From Isoptericola jiangsuensis (GTDB lineage Bacteria; Actinomycetota; Actinomycetes; Actinomycetales; Cellulomonadaceae): 64,000 nt of DNA. How positions within the stretch are numbered: position 1 is the first letter of the stretch; every line of letters begins with the position of its first letter. The stretch spans positions 2,790,001 through 2,854,000 of the forward strand of contig NZ_PDJJ01000001.1 of assembly GCF_002563715.1 (NCBI RefSeq), written 5' to 3'. The notes beneath the pieces were generated by a model, which saw nothing but the letters and a program-made list of their open reading frames with translations, was not told the origin of the DNA and searched no databases. Positions 8,921-19,253 of this stretch are shown here, in pieces. The position numbers and the translations under genes are program-made.

Positions 8921-9432
8921 GCCCCCGGGCGAGGCAGCGGGCAGGTCCAGATCCTCGTCACGGAGCGGACCTCGCCCGAGGCGTACGCCCTGGTCTCACC
9001 GGTCGGCCGGTAGCCCAGGGCCCGCCAGAACGGCTCGGCATGCTCCCGGTTGGCGTCGACGATCCCGAGGCGCAGGGTGGTCGCCTCGTCCCATCCCCTG
9101 ACCTGCTCCACGACGGCATCGTGGAGCGCGCGGCCGAGTCCCTGTCGTTGTCGGCTGTCTGCCGTCAGCAGCAGCCCGATGTGGGCAACCCCTGGGTCCG
9201 GCCAATCGCGGATCACGTCGACCACGCCGGTGAGGACGTGGCCGTCGAACGACCCGAGGACGCACTTGGCCGAGGCATCGACGCCAGGAGGCGACGCCGT
9301 GAGGACACCCACCGCCTCGTCACGACCGGCCCGGTGCCCGGAGACGCGTTCGGCGTACCCGCCGTCGTCGGCCATCAGGTCGACGACGGCGGGCAGGTCG
9401 GCCGGCGTCAGGCGTCGGACCGCACGGGTCAT
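8905..9432 (-). CDS. GNAT family N-acetyltransferase
   Basis: A 175-residue acetyltransferase. The acetyl-CoA binding motif A is seen as [22 protein letters not shown] (about residues 85-106), followed by [25 protein letters not shown], the usual beta5-alpha4 segment. The start ATG at 9432 overlaps the stop of ilvD (ATGA), so translation is coupled to the long-type ilvD; whether this has metabolic meaning is unknown. The 3' end overlaps the convergent Uma2 gene by 16 nt. Acceptor substrate unknown. Confidence 0.87.
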   Translation of the reverse strand: MTRAVRRLTPADLPAVVDLMADDGGYAERVSGHRAGRDEAVGVLTASPPGVDASAKCVLGSFDGHVLTGVVDVIRDWPDPGVAHIGLLLTADSRQRQGLGRALHDAVVEQVRGWDEATTLRLGIVDANREHAEPFWRALGYRPTGETRAYASGEVRSVTRIWTCPLPRPGAYCSG

Positions 9433-11291
9433 CGACGGGTGATGAGCGAGACGTCCCGCACGGCACCCCGGTCGGCGGACGTCGCCATCGCGGCGTACGC
9501 CTGGAGCGCGGGCGAGACGTAGCGGTCGCGGGCGACGGGCTGCCACGGGTTCTCGCGGGCCTCCATGGCGGCGCGACGCTCCGCGAGGACCTCGTCGGGC
9601 ACGTCGAGGTGGATGGAGCGGGAGTCGACGTCGATCTCGATGCGGTCACCGTCCTCGACGAGACCGATGACGCCACCGGCGGCGGCCTCGGGCGACACGT
9701 GGCCGATGGAGATGCCGGACGACCCGCCGGAGAACCGCCCGTCGGTGATGAGCGCGCAGACCTTGCCGAGGCCGCGACCCTTGATGAACGACGTCGGGTA
9801 GAGCATCTCCTGCATGCCGGGGCCGCCGGCGGGGCCCTCGTAGCGCACGACCACGACGTGGCCGGGCTGGACCTGCTTGGTGAGGATCTTCTCGACGGCC
9901 TCGTCCTGCGACTCGCAGACCAGGGCGGTGCCGACGAAGTGGAAGACGTCGGGGTCGACGCCCGCCGTCTTGAACACCGCGCCGTCCTGCGCGAGGTTGC
10001 CGCGCAGCACGGCGAGACCGCCCTCGACGGTGTAGGCGTGCTCGACGTCGCGGATGCAGCCGCCCGCCTGGTCGGTGTCGAGCGACTCCCAGCGGTTCTG
10101 CGTGGAGAACGCCTGGGTGGTGCGCACGCCGCCGGGGGCGGCGTGGAACAGCTCGAGCGCGCGGTCGGTGGCCTTGCCGCCGCGCACGTCCCAGTCGTCG
10201 AGCCAGTCGTCGAGGGTGGCGGTGTGGACGGAGGTGACGTCCTTGGCCAGCAGCCCGGCGCGGTGCAGCTCGCCGAGCAGGGCGGGGATGCCACCGGCGC
10301 GGTGGACGTCCTCCATGTGGTAGTCCGGGTGGTTCGGCGCGACCTTGCTCAGGCAGGGCACACGGCGCGAGATCTCCTCGATGTCCGCCAGCGTGAAGTC
10401 GACGTCGCCCTCCTGGGCGGCCGCGAGGACGTGCAGCACCGTGTTGGTGGACCCGCCCATCGCGACGTCGAGCGCCATCGCGTTGGCGAACGCCTCCTTG
10501 GTGGCGATCCCGCGCGGGGCGGCGGTGTCGTCGGAGTCGTCGTAGTAGCGCCTGGCGAGGTCGACGATGGTGCGCCCGGCCTCGAGGAACAGGTCGCGAC
10601 GGGCGGCGTGGGTGGCCAGCGTGGAGCCGTTGCCGGGCAGCGACAGGCCGAGCGCCTCGGTGAGGCAGTTCATCGAGTTCGCCGTGAACATGCCGGAGCA
10701 CGACCCGCAGGTCGGGCAGGCGGCCTCCTCGACCTTCGCGAGCGCCTCGTCGGAGACGTTGTCGTCGGCGGCGTAGTTGATGGCGTTGATGAGGTTGAGC
10801 GACGTCCTGGCGACGCCGTCGGCGACCACCGCCTTGCCGGCCTCCATGGGGCCGCCGGAGACGAAGATGACGGGGATGTTGAGCCGCATGGCGGCGTTGA
10901 GCATGCCCGGGGTGATCTTGTCGCAGTTGGAGATGCAGACGAGGGCGTCGGCGCAGTGCGCGTTGACCATGTACTCGACGGAGTCCGCGATGAGGTCGCG
11001 GCTGGGCAGCGAGTAGAGCATGCCGTCGTGGCCCATGGCGATGCCGTCGTCGACGGCGATCGTGTTGAACTCCTTGGCGACGCCGCCGGCCTCCTTGATG
11101 GCGGACGCGACGAGGTCGCCCATGTCCTTGAGGTGGACGTGCCCGGGTACGAACTGGGTGTACGAGTTCGCGATCGCGATGATGGGCTTGCCGAAGTCCT
11201 CGGACCCCATGCCGGTGGCGCGCCAGAGCGCGCGGGCGCCGGACATGTTGCGGCCGTGGGTGGACGTGCGGGAGCGCAGGGGGCGGCTCAT
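9429..11291 (-). CDS. ilvD: Dihydroxy-acid dehydratase, long (E. coli) type
   Basis: Same reaction as the other ilvD but a different subfamily. The 620 residues closely fit the E. coli type: [13 protein letters not shown] (about 125), [19 protein letters not shown] (about 195) and [11 protein letters not shown] near the C-terminus. The E. coli enzyme has an oxygen-sensitive [4Fe-4S] cluster; the three Cys of CPTCGSC are all present here. The start ATG at 11291 has AAGGAG 7-8 nt upstream. It is translationally coupled (ATGA) to the GNAT gene. Having both classes within 5 kb is unusual; one may serve low-oxygen or iron-variable conditions (inference). Confidence 0.95.
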   Translation of the reverse strand: MSRPLRSRTSTHGRNMSGARALWRATGMGSEDFGKPIIAIANSYTQFVPGHVHLKDMGDLVASAIKEAGGVAKEFNTIAVDDGIAMGHDGMLYSLPSRDLIADSVEYMVNAHCADALVCISNCDKITPGMLNAAMRLNIPVIFVSGGPMEAGKAVVADGVARTSLNLINAINYAADDNVSDEALAKVEEAACPTCGSCSGMFTANSMNCLTEALGLSLPGNGSTLATHAARRDLFLEAGRTIVDLARRYYDDSDDTAAPRGIATKEAFANAMALDVAMGGSTNTVLHVLAAAQEGDVDFTLADIEEISRRVPCLSKVAPNHPDYHMEDVHRAGGIPALLGELHRAGLLAKDVTSVHTATLDDWLDDWDVRGGKATDRALELFHAAPGGVRTTQAFSTQNRWESLDTDQAGGCIRDVEHAYTVEGGLAVLRGNLAQDGAVFKTAGVDPDVFHFVGTALVCESQDEAVEKILTKQVQPGHVVVVRYEGPAGGPGMQEMLYPTSFIKGRGLGKVCALITDGRFSGGSSGISIGHVSPEAAAGGVIGLVEDGDRIEIDVDSRSIHLDVPDEVLAERRAAMEARENPWQPVARDRYVSPALQAYAAMATSADRGAVRDVSLITRR

Positions 11292-11462
11292 CGGGATGCT
11301 CCTTCGTACCGGTTCGCTCGACGCTGCTCGGAGGGGCGGCGCGTCAGGGCAGCGTACGCCGTCTCGACCCCCGGTCGAGGGGGTGTCCACCTGATGGCAA
11401 TGCTCACCCGCCGCGCCGGGTCTCACCTGGCGGGAAGATTCCAGAGTGAAACGGTTTTCCCG

Positions 11463-11472
11463 CACAATTGTG
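11463..11472. promoter_or_regulatory. Palindrome CACAATTGTG upstream of the DoxX-like gene
   Basis: A 10-bp perfect palindrome 13 bp upstream of a TATCGT hexamer (11486-11491) that itself sits 8 nt before the ATG at 11500. The position fits an operator covering the -35 region. The regulator is unknown. Confidence 0.4.
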
Positions 11473-11499
11473 AGGAGACCTTCAGTATCGTCGGCGCGC

Positions 11500-12057
11500 A
11501 TGACATCGACGACGAAGGAACCGCGTACCGAGAACACCGCCACCACCCCCACCGACCAGCCCGTCACCAGCACCGCCGCCCGCCGCGCCCTCGCGCTCTG
11601 CCGCCTCGCGCTCGGCGCCGTCTTCCTCTGGCCCGCCCTCGACAAGATCTTCGGCCTCGGGTACGCCACCACGCCCGACCGCGCCTGGATCGCCGGTGGC
11701 TCCCCGACCAGCGGCTACCTCGGCTCCATCGACACCCCGCCCGCGGCGTTCTTCGCCGCGCTCGCCGGACCCGTCACCGACGTCCTGTTCGTCGGCGGCA
11801 TGCTCGGCACCGGGCTCGCCCTCCTGCTCGGCATCGGACTGCGGGTCGCCGCCGTCGCCGGCGGCCTCATCATGGCGATGCTCTACGTCGCCTCCTGGCC
11901 GTTCGCCCCCGGGTCGAACAACCCGCTCGTCGACGACCACCTCGTCTACGTCGCGCTCCTCGCCGCCCTCGCCCTCACGCGGGCCGGCGACACCTGGGGC
12001 CTCGGCCGCGTCTGGGCTGCCTCCGGCGTCCCCGGCACCACCACCTGGATGCGCTGA
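11500..12057 (+). CDS. DoxX-like integral membrane protein
   Basis: A 185-residue protein with a polar Thr-rich N-terminus of about 28 residues followed by four hydrophobic helices. [24 protein letters not shown] is the DoxX/TQO-small-subunit-like first helix; later segments are [41 protein letters not shown] and the C-terminal [29 protein letters not shown] between helices 3 and 4 is typical of actinobacterial DoxX homologues. Function is likely membrane redox or quinone related, but unproven. Start: ATG at 11500 has a -10-like TATCGT 8 nt upstream; an in-frame GTG at 11446 would add 18 basic residues. Confidence 0.8.
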   Translation: MTSTTKEPRTENTATTPTDQPVTSTAARRALALCRLALGAVFLWPALDKIFGLGYATTPDRAWIAGGSPTSGYLGSIDTPPAAFFAALAGPVTDVLFVGGMLGTGLALLLGIGLRVAAVAGGLIMAMLYVASWPFAPGSNNPLVDDHLVYVALLAALALTRAGDTWGLGRVWAASGVPGTTTWMR

Positions 12058-12100
12058 CCCCCTCCCCCACGACCCCGGACGACGGAGTCCGGCACGACGA

Positions 12101-12146
12101 CGCCCGGGAGGTGCGGCTACCCCCCTGTCACCGCACCTCCCGGGCG
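12101..12146. terminator. Bidirectional terminator between DoxX-like and POT genes
   Basis: A perfect 16-bp stem: CGCCCGGGAGGTGCGG (12101-12116) with CCGCACCTCCCGGGCG (12131-12146), loop of 14 nt. It separates two convergent genes and has no long U-tract on either side. A smaller stem CCGGAC-N6-GTCCGG lies just upstream (12075-12092). Confidence 0.75.
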
Positions 12147-12167
12147 TCCCTCCCCGGTCGAGGCCGT

Positions 12168-13688
12168 TCACTCGCCCGCCGAGACCGTCCCCTCCATCTC
12201 GTCCGCGTGGCGGATGTGTCGCGTCACCCACGGCGCGAGCAGCAGCAGGATGCCCGCGAACACCAGCGCGACGAGCCCGATCCCGCCGAAGTACGCCGTG
12301 TCCGACACGCCCTCGGTCGCCTGGATGGTCTGCGCGGTGATCGCCTGACCGGCCGCCGACGCCAGGAACCACAGCGCCATCGCCTGCCCGCGGAACGCGC
12401 GCGGGGCCAGCAGCGTCGTCGCCGCGATGCCGACCGGCGACAGGCACAGCTCGCCGAGCGTCTGCACCACGTACACCGTGATGAGCACCCACGGCGGCGC
12501 CAGGGTGTCCCCGAGGACCGCCGACGCCCCCGCCAGGAACAGGAACGACAGCGCGGCGAGCGCCAGGCCCATGACGAACTTGTACGCCGTCGGCGGCCGG
12601 TCGTTCGTCCTCGTCCAGATCCAGGCGAACACCGGGGCCAGCAGGATGATCGACAGCGGGTTGATCGACTGGAAGAACGCGGGCGACAGGTCGATCCCGA
12701 ACAGGCTGAGGTTCGTCCGCTCGTCCGCGAACTGCGTGAGGGTCGTCGCGGCCTGCTCGAAGATCATCCAGAACAGCATCGCCGCGACGAACAGCGGCAC
12801 GTACGCCAGGACGCGGGGCCGTTCGGCGTCGGTCACGCGCGGCGACCGGTACATCACCGTGAGCAGCACGACCGGCGTGGCGAGCGCCAGGTAGGACGTC
12901 GCGTCGATGAACGTCGTGATGCCCCACTCGCCGGAGACCAGCACGGCGATCAGGGCGGCCACCACGATCGCGCCGAGGACGATCAGCCCCAGGCGGACCA
13001 CCTTCGGCCGGTCCTCGGGGGTGATCGGGTTCGCGATGTCGGTCCCGGCCTTGCCGAGGTACCGGTACCCGCCGACGAAGAACACCAGCGCGATGGCCAT
13101 GCCGATCGCCGCCACGGAGAACCCCGCGTGGTAGCCCCAGGTCCGCTGGACCGCACCCACCACGATCGGGGAGAAGAACGACCCGAGGTTGATCCCCATG
13201 TAGAAGATCGTGAACGCGGGGTCGCGGCGCGGGTCGTCGCGGGAGTACAGCTCGCCGACCATCGAGGACACGTTGGGCTTGAGCAGGCCGGTACCGAGCG
13301 CGACGAGCGCGATGCCGCACATCGACGCCGCGTACGTCGGGATGGTGAGCAGCACGTGACCGGCGGCGATGATGATGCCGCCGTACAGGACCGACCGCCG
13401 GGCGCCGATGACCCGGTCGGCGAGCCACCCGCCGAGGACCGACAGCAGGTAGACCGACGTGCCGTAGATGGACACGAACGCGGCCGCGGTCGTCTCCTCC
13501 ATCGCGAGGCCGCCGTTGACGACGGTGTCGACGAGGTACAGGTAGAGGATGGCGCGCATCCCGTAGTAGCTGAACCGCTCCCACAGTTCCGTGGTGGCGA
13601 GCGTCATCAGCCCCCGGGGGTGCCCGAAGAACGCGCGGTCCCCCTCGTGCTGCGGGTGCGGATCGGGTCCCGCTGCCTGCTCCGTCAT
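12168..13688 (-). CDS. POT family proton-dependent oligopeptide transporter
   Basis: A 506-residue membrane protein that imports di-/tripeptides with protons. The signature ExxERFxYYG appears as TTELWERFSYYGMRAIL (about residues 33-49). The second POT signature (GGWLADRVIGARRSVLYGG) and FTIFYMGINLGSFFSPIVVG are present. Around 14 hydrophobic helices can be counted, normal for bacterial members. The start ATG at 13688 gives MTEQAAGPD; a CAGAGT hexamer lies 6 nt before it, so the message may be leaderless. A TTG two codons earlier is a weaker alternative. The gene stands alone between a terminator and the divergent photolyase. Confidence 0.93.
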   Translation of the reverse strand: MTEQAAGPDPHPQHEGDRAFFGHPRGLMTLATTELWERFSYYGMRAILYLYLVDTVVNGGLAMEETTAAAFVSIYGTSVYLLSVLGGWLADRVIGARRSVLYGGIIIAAGHVLLTIPTYAASMCGIALVALGTGLLKPNVSSMVGELYSRDDPRRDPAFTIFYMGINLGSFFSPIVVGAVQRTWGYHAGFSVAAIGMAIALVFFVGGYRYLGKAGTDIANPITPEDRPKVVRLGLIVLGAIVVAALIAVLVSGEWGITTFIDATSYLALATPVVLLTVMYRSPRVTDAERPRVLAYVPLFVAAMLFWMIFEQAATTLTQFADERTNLSLFGIDLSPAFFQSINPLSIILLAPVFAWIWTRTNDRPPTAYKFVMGLALAALSFLFLAGASAVLGDTLAPPWVLITVYVVQTLGELCLSPVGIAATTLLAPRAFRGQAMALWFLASAAGQAITAQTIQATEGVSDTAYFGGIGLVALVFAGILLLLAPWVTRHIRHADEMEGTVSAGE

Positions 13689-13756
13689 GTCCAAACTCTG
13701 GCACCGGACCCCGGTCCCTGCGACCGGGCCGACCGGCGTCCCGTGGCGCGGGCCCG

Positions 13757-13762
13757 TACCGT
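13757..13762 (+). promoter_or_regulatory. -10 box of the photolyase gene (leaderless)
   Basis: TACCGT exactly 6 nt before the GTG start at 13769; no Shine-Dalgarno is present. Confidence 0.5.
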
Positions 13763-13768
13763 GGCCGG

Positions 13769-15145
13769 GTGCCGACGACCGTGATGTGGTTCCGCCGCGA
13801 CCTGCGCCTGTCCGACAACCCCGCCCTCGTGGCCGCCGTCGAGGAGGCCCGCGCCGCCGGCGGGGACGTCGTCGGGCTGTACGTGCTCGACGACGCCCTG
13901 TGGGCGCGGGCGGGCGCGAACCGGCTCGCCTACCTCGCCGACTCCCTGCGCGCGCTGGACGAGGCGTGCGGCGGTGCGCTGGTGGTGCGCCGGGGCGACC
14001 CGCGCGAGGTCGTGCCCGCCGTCGTGCACGAGAGCGGCGCCGCGGCCGTGCACGTCGCGGCGAGCCACGAGCCGTTCGGCGTACGGCGCGACGACGCCGT
14101 CCGCGCCGCCCTGCCCGCGGACGTCCCGCTCGTGGTGACGGGGTCCGCGTACGCCGTGTCGCCGGGCCGGGTCCTCACCGGCGGCGGCACGCCGTACCAG
14201 GTGTTCACGCCGTTCCGCGGTGCCTGGCTGGAGCACGGCTGGCGTGCCCCCGCACCGCGCCCGCGCGAGGTGCCGTGGCGCGCCCTGCGCCGGGACGACC
14301 TGCCCGACGTGACGCCGACCGCCGACCTGCCCCGGGCGGGCGAGGCCGCCGCCCGCCGCCGGTGGCACGCGTTCCTGCGCGACGGGCTGGCGGGCTACGC
14401 GGAGCGGCGCGACCGCCCCGACCTCACCGGCACGTCCGCCATGTCGGTCCACCTGCGCTGGGGCGAGGTGCACCCGCGCACCCTGCTGGCGGACCTCGCC
14501 GACGCCCTCGCCGGGGGCGCGCCGTCCGACGACGTCACGACGTTCCGCTCCGAGCTGGCGTGGCGCGAGTTCCACGCGGACGTGCTGCACCACCAGCCCG
14601 GCGCGCGGACCCGCTCGCTGCGCGCCGTCGTGCCCGACGACGCGTGGGCCCGCGACGCCACCGAGACCGACCTTCTCGACGCCTGGCGCGAGGGCCGCAC
14701 CGGCTATCCGCTGGTCGACGCCGGGATGCGGCAGCTCCTCGCCACCGGGTGGATGCACAACCGGGTCCGGATGGTCGTCGCGTCGTTCCTCGTCAAAGAC
14801 CTCCACGTGCGCTGGCAGCGCGGCGCCGAGCACTTCATGGCGCACCTCGTCGACGGCGACGTGTCGCAGAACCAGCTCAACTGGCAGTGGGTCGCGGGCA
14901 CCGGCTACGACGCCGCCCCCTACTTCCGCGTCTTCAACCCGGTGACGCAGGCGAAGAAGTTCGACCCCGACGGAGCGTACGTGCGCCACTGGGTGCCCGA
15001 GCTGCGCGACGTCGCCGGCCCCCGCGTGCACGAACCGTGGCGCCTCGACCCGCCGCCGGCGGGCTACCCGGCGCCGCTCGTCGACCACGCCGTCGAGCGC
15101 AAGATCGCCCTCGACGACTTCCAGCGCGCCCGCGCCGGCGGCTGA
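13769..15145 (+). CDS. phrB: Deoxyribodipyrimidine photolyase (class I CPD photolyase)
   Basis: Repairs cyclobutane pyrimidine dimers using blue light, FADH- and an antenna cofactor. It has 458 residues. The N-terminal antenna domain begins VMWFRRDLRLSDNPALVAA; the C-terminal FAD domain has the family signature TGYPLVDAGMRQLLATGWMHNRVRM (about 310-335) and NWQWVAGTGYDAAPYFRVFNP (about 370-390), which include residues contacting FAD and the Trp chain. The start is GTG at 13769 (MPTTVMWFRR). The antenna type (MTHF or a deazaflavin) cannot be read with certainty. It is separated from the convergent acetyltransferase by a strong stem-loop. Confidence 0.95.
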   Translation: MPTTVMWFRRDLRLSDNPALVAAVEEARAAGGDVVGLYVLDDALWARAGANRLAYLADSLRALDEACGGALVVRRGDPREVVPAVVHESGAAAVHVAASHEPFGVRRDDAVRAALPADVPLVVTGSAYAVSPGRVLTGGGTPYQVFTPFRGAWLEHGWRAPAPRPREVPWRALRRDDLPDVTPTADLPRAGEAAARRRWHAFLRDGLAGYAERRDRPDLTGTSAMSVHLRWGEVHPRTLLADLADALAGGAPSDDVTTFRSELAWREFHADVLHHQPGARTRSLRAVVPDDAWARDATETDLLDAWREGRTGYPLVDAGMRQLLATGWMHNRVRMVVASFLVKDLHVRWQRGAEHFMAHLVDGDVSQNQLNWQWVAGTGYDAAPYFRVFNPVTQAKKFDPDGAYVRHWVPELRDVAGPRVHEPWRLDPPPAGYPAPLVDHAVERKIALDDFQRARAGG

Positions 15146-15162
15146 GCGTCCCCGGGGACGAC

Positions 15163-15205
15163 GACGGCCGGGCGGCGGTGCGCGGGGCACCACCACCCGG
15201 CCGTC
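15163..15205. terminator. Bidirectional terminator between photolyase and acetyltransferase genes
   Basis: GACGGCCGGG (15163-15172) pairs perfectly with CCCGGCCGTC (15196-15205), with a further GGTGC/GCACC pairing inside. It sits between two convergent stops and has no marked U-tract. Confidence 0.68.
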
Positions 15206-15214
15206 CGCCGGTGA

Positions 15215-15796
15215 TCAGTCCTGCGTGGACCGGAACTCGTCCTCGAGGATGCTCATGACGATCGCGTCCGCCCAGTCCTGGCCGTCCCGGTAGGCGTCAC
15301 GCAGACGCCCCTCCTCGACGAACCCGAGCGACCCGTACAGCGCCTTCGCGCGCGGGTTGATGCTCAGCACGTCGAGGCTCACCCGGTGCAGGCGCGGTCC
15401 CCCGTCGGCCGGGTCCGCGTCGAACGCGAACCGCAGGACCTCCTCGATCGCCTCGCGACCGTACCCGCGGCCCCGGTAGTCGGGGAGCATCTGCAGCCGC
15501 AGGTTCGCCGACCGTGCCACCGGGTCGATGTCGTTGAGCACGATCTCACCGATCAGCTCGTCGCTGACCAGCCCGCCGTCACGCACCGCGGCCGGGGTGA
15601 TCGCCCAGTCGAACCGGCCGTCCTCGTCCGCCACCGTCGCGGCCCACCGGTCGACCTGCTCGCGCGTGAACGCGTGCGTCGTCCCGGTCAGCCGCCGCCC
15701 CTCGGGGTCGTTCACGGCGTCCCAGAGGCGCGCCCCGTCCCGTGCCTCCACGGGACGCAGGCGCATCATCTCGCCGACGAGGACGGCCGTCCTCAC
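15215..15796 (-). CDS. RimJ/RimL-type GNAT acetyltransferase
   Basis: A 193-residue N-acetyltransferase of the ribosomal-protein/RimJ-like group: [20 protein letters not shown] opens the fold, [27 protein letters not shown] is the acetyl-CoA loop (R/Q-x-x-G-x-G), and [30 protein letters not shown] completes motifs A/B. The start is GTG at 15796, overlapping the gatB stop (GTGA) with GAGAGGA upstream; ATG at 15769 is an alternative. Coupling to gatB suggests it belongs to the gatCAB operon. Acceptor unknown. Confidence 0.87.
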   Translation of the reverse strand: MRTAVLVGEMMRLRPVEARDGARLWDAVNDPEGRRLTGTTHAFTREQVDRWAATVADEDGRFDWAITPAAVRDGGLVSDELIGEIVLNDIDPVARSANLRLQMLPDYRGRGYGREAIEEVLRFAFDADPADGGPRLHRVSLDVLSINPRAKALYGSLGFVEEGRLRDAYRDGQDWADAIVMSILEDEFRSTQD

Positions 15797-17289
15797 TGGC
15801 CGATCCTCTCCAGCACCAGCTCGCGGACCCGCTTGGCGTCCGCCTGACCCCTGGTCGTCTTCATGACGGCACCGATGATCGCGCCGACCGGGCCCTGGTT
15901 GCCGGACCGGACCTTCTCCACGACGTCCGGCTGCGCGGCCAGCGCCTCGTCGATCGCGGCCAGCAGCGCGCCGTCGTCGGAGACGACCTCCAGCCCGCGT
16001 GCCACGACGACCGCCTCCGGGTCGCCCTCGCCGGCGAGCACGCCGTCGAGGACCTGCCGCGCGATCTTGTCGTTGATGCGGCCGGAGTCGACCAGCGACT
16101 GCAGCTCGCCGATCTGCGCGGGCGTGATCGCCAGCTCGGCCAGCTCCACCTCGTCCTGCTTGGCGCGACGGGCCAGCTCGCCCATCCACCACTTGCGGGC
16201 CGCGGCCGGCGTGGCACCGGCCGCCACCGTGGACTCGATGAGGTCGAGGGCGCCGGCGTTGACGACGTCCCGCATCTCGGCGTCCGCGAAGCCCCACTCG
16301 TCGTGGAGGCGACGACGACGCGCCTGCGGCAGCTCCGGCAGGGAGGCGCGGATCTCCTCGACCCACTCGCGCGACGGTTCCACCGGCACCAGGTCCGGCT
16401 CCGGGAAGTAGCGGTAGTCCTCCGCGTCCGACTTCACGCGGCCCGCCGTCGTGACGCCCGTGTCCTCGTGCCAGTGCCGCGTCTCCTGGACGATCGACTC
16501 GCCGGCGTCGAGCAGCCCCGCCTGGCGGGAGATCTCGTACCGCACGACCCGCTCGACCGAGCGGAACGAGTTGACGTTCTTCGTCTCCGTGCGGGTGCCG
16601 AGCGGCGACTCCGGGGTCGCCCGCAGGGACACGTTGACGTCGGCGCGGACGTTGCCGCGCTCCATCCGCGCCTCGGACACGTCGAGCGTGCGGAAGATGT
16701 CGCGCAGCGCCTGCACGTAGGCCCGCGCCACCTCCGGCGCGCGGTCGCCGACGCCCGTGATGGGCTTCGTCACGATCTCCACCAGCGGGATGCCCGCACG
16801 GTTGTAGTCGACGAGCGAGTACTCCGCACCGTGGATGCGCCCCGTGGAGCCACCGACGTGCGTGTTCTTGCCCGCGTCCTCCTCCATGTGCGCCCGCTCG
16901 ATCTCGACGCGGTGCACCGTGCCGTCCTCGAGCTCGACGTCGAGCCAGCCGTCGAACGCGATCGGCTCGTCGTACTGGGAGGTCTGGAAGTTCTTCGGGA
17001 CGTCCGGGTAGAAGTAGTTCTTCCGGGCGAACCGGCACGACTCCGCGATCTGGCAGTTCAGCGCCAGCCCGATGCGGATCGCGTACTCGACGGCGGTGCC
17101 GTTGACGACCGGCAGCGCGCCGGGCAGGCCAAGGCTCACCGGGGTGGTCTGCGTGTTCGGCTCCGCGCCGAAGCTCACCTCCGCCGCGCAGAACATCTTC
17201 GTGCGCGTGCCGAGCTCGACGTGCACCTCGATGCCGAGCACCGGGTCGAACCGTCGGACCGCGTCGGTGTAGTCGACCAGCTGGGTCAC
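15793..17289 (-). CDS. gatB: Asp-tRNA(Asn)/Glu-tRNA(Gln) amidotransferase subunit B
   Basis: tRNA-binding and kinase subunit of GatCAB, which activates and amidates mischarged Glu-tRNA(Gln) and Asp-tRNA(Asn). It has about 498 residues. [18 protein letters not shown] starts the catalytic cradle; [30 protein letters not shown] and [11 protein letters not shown] are hallmark GatB segments; the C-terminal helical/YqeY domain (about 395-498) ends ELVLERIGQ. Start: AAGGAG directly abuts an ATG at 17295, too close to serve it, so the GTG at 17289 two codons later, 7 nt away, is preferred. The gene lies 22 nt after gatA. Confidence 0.96.
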   Translation of the reverse strand: MTQLVDYTDAVRRFDPVLGIEVHVELGTRTKMFCAAEVSFGAEPNTQTTPVSLGLPGALPVVNGTAVEYAIRIGLALNCQIAESCRFARKNYFYPDVPKNFQTSQYDEPIAFDGWLDVELEDGTVHRVEIERAHMEEDAGKNTHVGGSTGRIHGAEYSLVDYNRAGIPLVEIVTKPITGVGDRAPEVARAYVQALRDIFRTLDVSEARMERGNVRADVNVSLRATPESPLGTRTETKNVNSFRSVERVVRYEISRQAGLLDAGESIVQETRHWHEDTGVTTAGRVKSDAEDYRYFPEPDLVPVEPSREWVEEIRASLPELPQARRRRLHDEWGFADAEMRDVVNAGALDLIESTVAAGATPAAARKWWMGELARRAKQDEVELAELAITPAQIGELQSLVDSGRINDKIARQVLDGVLAGEGDPEAVVVARGLEVVSDDGALLAAIDEALAAQPDVVEKVRSGNQGPVGAIIGAVMKTTRGQADAKRVRELVLERIGQ

Positions 17290-17311
17290 AGTCATCTCCT
17301 TCGTGGGTCCG

Positions 17312-18817
17312 TCAGCCGAGCTCGGGGGCGCGGTCCAGCAGGGGGCCGCCCCACTCGCTCTCCAGGGCCGCCTCGAGCGCGGCACCGACGCGGTACAGCC
17401 GGTCGTCCGCCTTCGCCGGGGCGAGGATCTGGAAGCCGACGGGCAGACCGTCGTCCGACAGCCCGTTCGGCACCGAGATGCCCGGCACGCCGGCGAGGTT
17501 GGCGGGGATCGTCGCGACGTCGTTGAGGTACATCGCCAGCGGGTCGTCGAGCTTCTCGCCCAGCGGGAACGCCGTCGTCGGCGCCGTCGGGGAGACGAGC
17601 ACGTCCACCTGGGCGAACGCCGCGTCGAAGTCCCGCTGGATGAGCGTGCGGACCTTCTGGGCGCTGCCGTAGTAGGCGTCGTAGTAGCCGGCGGACAGCG
17701 CGTAGGTGCCGAGGATGACGCGGCGCTTCACCTCGTCGCCGAAACCGGCACCGCGGGTCGCGGCCATGACACGCTCGGCCGTGACCGGGCCCTCGGTGGG
17801 CTCGACCCGCAGGCCGAAGCGCATCCCGTCGAACTTCGCCAGGTTGCTGGACGCCTCCGACGGCATGATCAGGTAGTAGGCCGCGAGAGCCGAGTCGAAC
17901 GACGGGCACGACACCTCGACGATCTCGGCACCCGCCTTCGTCAGCAGGTCGAGCGACTCCTGGAACCGCGCGAGGACGCCCGGCTGGTAGCCCTCGCCCT
18001 GGAGCTGCGTGACGACGCCGACCTTGAGGCCGGTCAGGTCGCCCTGGGCGCCCTGACGCGCGGCCTCGACCAGCGGGGGCAGCGGCTCCGGGATGGAGGT
18101 CGAGTCGCGGGGGTCGTGGCCGCCGATGAGCTCGTGCAGGAGCGCCGAGTCCAGCACCGTGCGGGTCACGGGACCGGCCTGGTCGAGCGACGACGCCATC
18201 GCGATGAGGCCGTAGCGGGACACGCCGCCGTACGTCGGCTTGACGCCGACGGTGCCTGTCACGGCACCGGGCTGGCGGATCGAGCCGCCCGTGTCGGTGC
18301 CGATGGCGAGCGGCGCCTCGAACGCGGCGACCGCGGCGGCCGAGCCACCGCCGGACCCGCCGGGGATCCGGTCCAGGTCCCACGGGTTGTGCGTGTCGCC
18401 GAACGCGGAGTGCTCCGTGGAGGAGCCCATGGCGAACTCGTCCATGTTGGTCTTGCCGAGGATCGGCAGGCCGGCGGCACGGATCTTCTCGACGAGCGTG
18501 GCGTCGTACGGCGGGATCCAGCCCTCGAGGATCTTCGACCCCGCGGTCGACGGCATCCCCTTGGTGACGACGACGTCCTTCACGGCGATCGGGACGCCGG
18601 CGAGCGGGTGCAGCTCCTCGCCCGCGGCACGGCGTGCGTCGACGTCGCGGGCCGTGGCCAGCGCGTCCTCGGCGCTCACGTGCAGGTAGGCGTGCACGGC
18701 GCCGTCGACGGCGGCGATGCGGTCCAGGTGCGCCTGCGTCACCTCGACGCTGGTCACCTCACCGGACTGCAGCTTGTCGGCCAGCGCGGCCGCGGACAGG
18801 CGGGTCAGGTCGGTCAT
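17312..18817 (-). CDS. gatA: Asp-tRNA(Asn)/Glu-tRNA(Gln) amidotransferase subunit A
   Basis: The glutaminase subunit of GatCAB, releasing ammonia from glutamine for transamidation. It has 501 residues of the amidase-signature fold. The Ser-cisSer-Lys triad is visible: Lys in [14 protein letters not shown] (about 78), a Ser-rich loop in [15 protein letters not shown] (about 153), and the nucleophilic Ser in [12 protein letters not shown] (about 177). The start ATG at 18817 has GAGGAG upstream, overlapping the gatC end region (1-nt gap). Middle gene of gatC-gatA-gatB. Confidence 0.97.
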   Translation of the reverse strand: MTDLTRLSAAALADKLQSGEVTSVEVTQAHLDRIAAVDGAVHAYLHVSAEDALATARDVDARRAAGEELHPLAGVPIAVKDVVVTKGMPSTAGSKILEGWIPPYDATLVEKIRAAGLPILGKTNMDEFAMGSSTEHSAFGDTHNPWDLDRIPGGSGGGSAAAVAAFEAPLAIGTDTGGSIRQPGAVTGTVGVKPTYGGVSRYGLIAMASSLDQAGPVTRTVLDSALLHELIGGHDPRDSTSIPEPLPPLVEAARQGAQGDLTGLKVGVVTQLQGEGYQPGVLARFQESLDLLTKAGAEIVEVSCPSFDSALAAYYLIMPSEASSNLAKFDGMRFGLRVEPTEGPVTAERVMAATRGAGFGDEVKRRVILGTYALSAGYYDAYYGSAQKVRTLIQRDFDAAFAQVDVLVSPTAPTTAFPLGEKLDDPLAMYLNDVATIPANLAGVPGISVPNGLSDDGLPVGFQILAPAKADDRLYRVGAALEAALESEWGGPLLDRAPELG

Positions 18818-18818
18818 C

Positions 18819-19115
18819 TCACTCCTCCCCGAGGATCTGCGGCACCGCGAAGCGGCCGTCCTGCGCGTCCGGCGCGGCGGCGAGGGCGTCCTCGACCGGC
18901 AGGGCGGGCACCGGCTCGTCGGCACGGAACACGTTGGACATCGGCAGCGGGTGGCTCGTGGCAGGCACGTCGGGCGTGGCGACCGCACTCACCTGGGCGA
19001 TCGACTCGACGATCACGTCGAGCTCGCCGGCGAGCCGGTCCAGCTCGTCAGGGCGCAGGTCGATCCGAGCCAGCGCCGCGACACGCGCGACCTCGTCACG
19101 GGAGATGGTGGACAT
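18819..19115 (-). CDS. gatC: Asp-tRNA(Asn)/Glu-tRNA(Gln) amidotransferase subunit C
   Basis: A 98-residue chaperone-like subunit that wraps around GatA and joins it to Gat[21 protein letters not shown] is the canonical N-terminus, and the C-terminal half carries the conserved LREDEP-like stretch as [12 protein letters not shown]. The start ATG at 19115 is 7 nt from a TAGACT -10 box, indicating a leaderless transcript for the gatCAB operon. An upstream ATG (19136) would place coding sequence over the -10 box. Confidence 0.96.
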   Translation of the reverse strand: MSTISRDEVARVAALARIDLRPDELDRLAGELDVIVESIAQVSAVATPDVPATSHPLPMSNVFRADEPVPALPVEDALAAAPDAQDGRFAVPQILGEE

Positions 19116-19122
19116 GGGCCCA

Positions 19123-19128
19123 AGTCTA
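19123..19128 (-). promoter_or_regulatory. -10 box of the gatCAB operon (leaderless)
   Basis: TAGACT on the minus strand, 7 nt before the gatC ATG; no ribosome site lies between. Confidence 0.55.
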
Positions 19129-19253
19129 GTGGGCACCGCGACCCCACCGGCCGCCGCCGGCGCGACGCCCCTGTGAGGACACCCACCACTGACCGGACTC
19201 GGAGCTCTCCGCGGCCCGTCAGCGTGGACACTCGCCGCTCAGGACTCGTCCAC

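Noticed and set aside
9609-13784. 1,391-codon plus-strand open frame
   Set aside because: It runs across long ilvD, DoxX-like and POT genes in shadow frames and shows no protein signature.
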